Source of the DNA: Zelonia costaricensis
Taxonomy: Eukaryota > Euglenozoa > Kinetoplastea > Trypanosomatida > Trypanosomatidae
Assembly (NCBI GenBank): GCA_030849075.1
Contig: JASAOO010003564.1
Location: 147,714 to 211,713, forward strand
DNA length: 64,000 nt
Direction of reading: 5' to 3'
In this document: piece by piece, positions 60,827-64,000 of the stretch
How the letters are laid out: each line of letters begins with the position of its first letter
Numbering within the stretch: the stretch's first letter is position 1
Position numbers and translations under genes: made by a program
Notes under the pieces: generated by a model
The model's input: the letters and a program-made list of their open reading frames with translations, nothing else
What the model was told of the DNA's origin: nothing
Databases searched by the model: none

Positions 60827-61588
60827 TCACTCATTGACGTGGTACTTGCTCTTCAAGAACTGCAGGTAGCCGCGCAGCTTCGTCTCATCGGATGCCCGGA
60901 GGCCAAAGGGTGGGTCCTCGTTGTGCTTGGCCAGCAGCGTCTCCACTTCACGCAGCAGGCGCATCTTCTCGGGTGACATGTTGGCCGATGCCCCCGCGGC
61001 CGCAGCACTGCCGCCGCGGCCCTGCTGCTGCTGCTGTTGCTGGCGCCGCATTGCCGCCTCCAGCGCGGGGTTGACAGGTCGGTCCGACTGCGTCGAGGAC
61101 TGCGCCGATTGCGAGGGCGGGGACGCGGCGCTCGGGGCAGGAGCGGAGGTTGACACGGCGGCAGCGGTGCTCGAAGTCGGCGGCGCCAACCGCGTAGGGG
61201 CGGCCGGTCGCTCGCTCGTACCCTCTGCGGGTCGGCCCCGGCTCTGCTGTGCCTTGTTGCGCTCTTCGATGAGCCGGGCTCGCTTTTCCCGCTCCGACTC
61301 GCTGTTGGGGTCGACCCGACCCGCGCCGCCGGCCGGGCCGGCTGCCACTGCTGCATCCCCGCCCGCGGTGTTGCCCACGCGTCGGCCAGACGCGGCACAC
61401 AACTTGCACACGCGCAGCAGCGTCGTCTCCGCCTGCGCGTTGGTGCTCTCCGTCTCGCGCGGCCCGCAGTCGTCGCACACGGTGCGGCGGCACACATCAC
61501 ACGTGTGCTTCCAGAGCAGCATGCCGAAGGAGCGCTCGCACACGGCGCACCGCTGCCCAGGCGACGCGTTGCTTGACGATTTGCCCAT
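60827..61588 (-). CDS. FYVE-like zinc-finger protein
   Basis: Predicted 253 residues from the ATG at 61588. Eight cysteines follow the FYVE-type spacing: C14, C17, C30, C33, C38, C41, C61 and C64, with W26 and KHTC before the third Cys. The classic RRHHCR basic patch for PI3P is degenerate here (WKHTCDVC), so lipid binding is uncertain. A basic/Ser/Ala-rich middle includes a polyQ run (QQQQQQQ, about 196-202), and a C-terminal helical segment (MRLLREVETLLAKHNEDP...YLQFLKSKYHVNE) may mediate partner binding. FYVE proteins act in endosomal trafficking. A zinc finger of another treble-clef type is the alternative. No membrane segment. Confidence 0.7.
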   Translation of the reverse strand: MGKSSSNASPGQRCAVCERSFGMLLWKHTCDVCRRTVCDDCGPRETESTNAQAETTLLRVCKLCAASGRRVGNTAGGDAAVAAGPAGGAGRVDPNSESEREKRARLIEERNKAQQSRGRPAEGTSERPAAPTRLAPPTSSTAAAVSTSAPAPSAASPPSQSAQSSTQSDRPVNPALEAAMRRQQQQQQQGRGGSAAAAGASANMSPEKMRLLREVETLLAKHNEDPPFGLRASDETKLRGYLQFLKSKYHVNE

Positions 61589-62468
61589 GGTGCACGAGGA
61601 GGGGAGGAGGCGAGAAGCCAACAAAAAAGGGGTATCAGGTGGAGGCAACTGGAGGGGAGTCCGTGCAGCACGTAGAAAGAGGGCGGAAGGGGGGGGGGTT
61701 GGGTGAGTGGGTGGGCGCAGATTCAACCGTTTTCGCTTCAGGCACCGCAGCGGGGAGGGGGCAGCACAACCGAGCACGTGCACGTGGGGTCTGTGACGGT
61801 TGAATAGGGGTAAGGAGACGTGTTCGCGAAGCTAGAGAGAGAGAGGAAGAGGTTGTGTTGATGGGGCGGGGTGGGGAGGCGTTTGTGAACGTGGTGGTCA
61901 CGCGCTGTCGCTCAGCGCTCTGTTGTGGGCCAGGCAGGTCGTATGAAAGGGGGGGGGAGGGTGGCGGTGGCGGTGGCGGTGGCGATGGTGGTGAAAGGTG
62001 AGAAGGTCACAACGAGCCACTCCACCACGGGAATGGCGAGAGCAGGGCGAGCGAGCGGATATGAGGCTCCTCTCGTTTCTCCTCTTCGAATCGTCTTAAC
62101 TGAAGTGGTACTCCTCACTGCACGGCGGTTGCTTGACCTTCTCGAGATAGCGGCGTTCCCTCCTTCCACGCCGCAGAACTGGCTCGACTGATCGGTGCAA
62201 GTGTTCATTGTTGCTCTTCCTTGTGTGTGCCGGATGGAGAGAATGGCAGTAGTGTACATAAACCGGTGTCTCGGCCAGCGTCGGCCAACGCCGAAGCTAA
62301 AAATGCGACCCGGAGGAAAAGAAATCACCGCGCCGATCTGCTCGGCGCAGCGCTCAAACCGCCGAAGACATCCAACAGGCGGCCACCGGGAGAGCGAGAG
62401 AGAGCAGGAGTGCTTGGGCTAGCTCGCCGAGAAGTAGCGCCTCGGCACCACGGCGTGCACTGCAAGCC
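61589..62468. other. Intergenic region, FYVE-like to EF-hand gene
   Basis: Purine-rich on + with G-runs at 61690-61699 and 61951-61958 and GGTGGC repeats at 61960-61985. No gene seen. Confidence 0.55.
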
Positions 62469-63236
62469 TCACGAGTCCTCTGCTTTCCGCGCAGCCAGCT
62501 GAAGGTCCGTGAAGGTGGACAGGTCGACCGCCGCTGTTGGCACCCCGGTCACGAGCGGGTCGAACATTTCCGCAATCTCCGCCTCTGTCAGCGGCTCCCC
62601 CGTCTCCGTGGCGCATCTCCGCACGCTTTCTTTCGTTATGAAGCCGAGGTACGACTTGTCCTCGAGCAGGGCAAAGGTGTAGGCGAGTTCCTCCTCGTAG
62701 CTGCGGTGCTTCAGCTTCCGCAGCACCACCTGCTCAAACACATCCACGTCGATGCCCTCGCTACTGTCGAGCTGGTGAGAGTGCGGCGAGACGAAGCGAT
62801 TCTGGTTCAGCCCAGAAGCCGCAGCCCCAGGCCTGGTGGGCGACGCCGACGCCTTCTCTACCGGCGAGCTCACAGAGGTGCCGGCCCGGCTGCTCGGACG
62901 CGTTCCCGTGGACGGGCTCAGGGCGTCGCCTGGGTGAGGTGAGTGGTCGTCCGCGTCCATGCCGCCAGACTGCGGGCTTATCGGCATCGGGCTGAGAGGC
63001 ACGGGCCGGTGCTGCGGTGAAGCTTGATCGTTCTGGTTCTGCTGCGCCTGCTGCCGCGCCACCGCGTCCTGGGCAAACGCGATCAGCTTCAGCAGCTCTG
63101 AGCGTGGCACACGCTGCCCGGTAATGGTGTAGAGGGCCCGGCCCACCTCTTGCATGCTAATGGCGCCGGAGCCGTCCTCGTCGAAGATGCTGAACACTTC
63201 GCTGATGTCCTCGCGCAGGAAGCTGGAGGACGCCAT
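62469..63236 (-). CDS. EF-hand calcium-binding protein
   Basis: Predicted 255 residues from the ATG at 63236. A canonical EF-hand loop lies at residues 19-30 (DEDGSGAISMQE; D19, D21, S23, E30) inside a helix-loop-helix that resembles the first hand of centrin/calmodulin. A Gln/Pro/Ser-rich linker (about 60-150) separates it from a second helical half (YEEELAYTFALLEDKSYLGFITKESVRR, about 182-210) whose loop is degenerate and may not bind calcium. The C-terminus (EPLTEAEIAEMFDPLV) again looks EF-like. So it is a centrin/calmodulin-related protein with one good site. It could act at basal bodies or the flagellum, which is inference. The next gene to the right is beyond the window. Confidence 0.8.
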   Translation of the reverse strand: MASSSFLREDISEVFSIFDEDGSGAISMQEVGRALYTITGQRVPRSELLKLIAFAQDAVARQQAQQNQNDQASPQHRPVPLSPMPISPQSGGMDADDHSPHPGDALSPSTGTRPSSRAGTSVSSPVEKASASPTRPGAAASGLNQNRFVSPHSHQLDSSEGIDVDVFEQVVLRKLKHRSYEEELAYTFALLEDKSYLGFITKESVRRCATETGEPLTEAEIAEMFDPLVTGVPTAAVDLSTFTDLQLAARKAEDS

Positions 63237-64000
63237 GGCTGAGGTGCCCGGTGTAGCAGCAGGATCGCGGCCGAGTCCCGGATGGAGCTCCGAAGAGGGA
63301 GCGATCGAGCCAGGTAGGAAATAAAGGGAGGGATTGTAAAGCGGCGGAGCTAATGTGGCGTGTGTTTGTGTTACTCTTGGCGCGTGTGACAGTGCCGCCT
63401 TGCATACCAAAACAAAAAAAAGCCGCGAAGAAGGGTCGTACAAAGTGCGACCGAATACGGAGGAGGAAGGTGCAGTGTGTATGTGTTTAAGAGATTAAGA
63501 GAGATGCCCCCTAAAGGCATGAGCGAGGCGGGCCCGCTAGGGCGAGTGCATCTACGATCGCAGTTGAGACACCGCGGGGGTTAAGTTCTCAACAGGTACA
63601 GGAAGAAAACGTAGCAACCATCTTCGGCTCTCACCCAGAACCGTGCTGATGCACACCGCGCTGAATCTCGTCTCTAGCCTGATGGCTTGTTGCTCCAGTT
63701 CCAACGCCACAAAAGCAGTAGTAGCGAGAGTGGAAGGACAGATAAAAAGAGAACGCATCAACACCGCGTTGGACGGCAGTGGGACCGCAGCTTCGACAAG
63801 GGATGCGCCACCGTGCAGCGGCACAGCCCTCTAGCGGCGACGATCACCTCGGTCCTTCTCTTCAAGGCACCATCTTCTTCATCTTGTTAGTCCCCTCTCA
63901 ACTTTCCGTTAGTAGGGGAACGGGGATGGGGAATGGCATGAGGCACTTCCGCAGCAGCGGCAGTGAGGAGGGGCAGGGAGGGGGTGGGAGAGGGAGGGCA
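63237..64000. other. Right flank, upstream of EF-hand gene
   Basis: Leader of the EF-hand gene plus the presumed 3' region of a gene beyond the edge. Only short open frames; an ATG at 63939 (+) starts a frame that runs off the window but shows nothing recognisable. No gene called. Confidence 0.5.

Overview
The window looks like nuclear DNA of a trypanosomatid of the Leishmania group (Leishmaniinae). It has intronless GC-rich genes in two long single-strand blocks, gaps of 0.4-4 kb full of polypyrimidine tracts and TG/CA microsatellites, eukaryotic-type tRNA genes between the blocks, and a protein set of FPGS, C4-methylsterol oxidase-like enzyme, membrane-bound acid phosphatases and CAF-1/Nup93-like proteins. 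From memory only, FPGS and the sterol C4-methyl oxidase lie close together on Leishmania chromosome 36, which fits this order; I could not check it. The species is not determinable here.

Layout. Positions 1-22.5 kb form the end of a rightward polycistronic unit: a partial FAN1-like nuclease, folylpolyglutamate synthase, an RCC1-repeat protein, membrane acid phosphatase A, a GDE1-type glycerophosphodiesterase and membrane acid phosphatase B. Positions 22.5-24.8 kb are a convergent strand-switch region with five tRNA genes: Pro(AGG)-, Gly(GCC)+, Thr(AGT)+, Thr(AGT)-, Gly(GCC)-. The last four form a near-perfect mirror arrangement. Positions 24.8-63.2 kb form a leftward polycistronic unit: HEAT-like protein, Tyr-rich protein, sterol desaturase/C4-methyl oxidase-like enzyme, DEAD-box helicase with a probable mitochondrial presequence, a possible SNAPC1-like protein, Nup93/Nic96 homologue, CAF-1 p60 (WD40), F-box-like protein, RRM protein, a divergent histidine acid phosphatase, a CSN3-like protein, a single-pass membrane protein, a FYVE-like zinc-finger protein and an EF-hand protein.

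Functional themes. Three histidine-phosphatase-family proteins and a glycerophosphodiesterase suggest phosphate and lipid-headgroup scavenging at the surface or in endolysosomes. Several genes that would probably be filed as hypothetical show recognisable core eukaryotic folds (Nup93, CAF-1 p60, and more tentatively CSN3 and SNAPC1). Since trypanosomatids express genes by trans-splicing and polyadenylation rather than gene-specific promoters, the regulatory signals visible here are polypyrimidine/AG acceptors and Pol III tRNA signals. Starts were placed at the first in-frame ATG. No mobile element, CRISPR array or virus-like sequence was recognised. All family calls are by eye and need profile searches.
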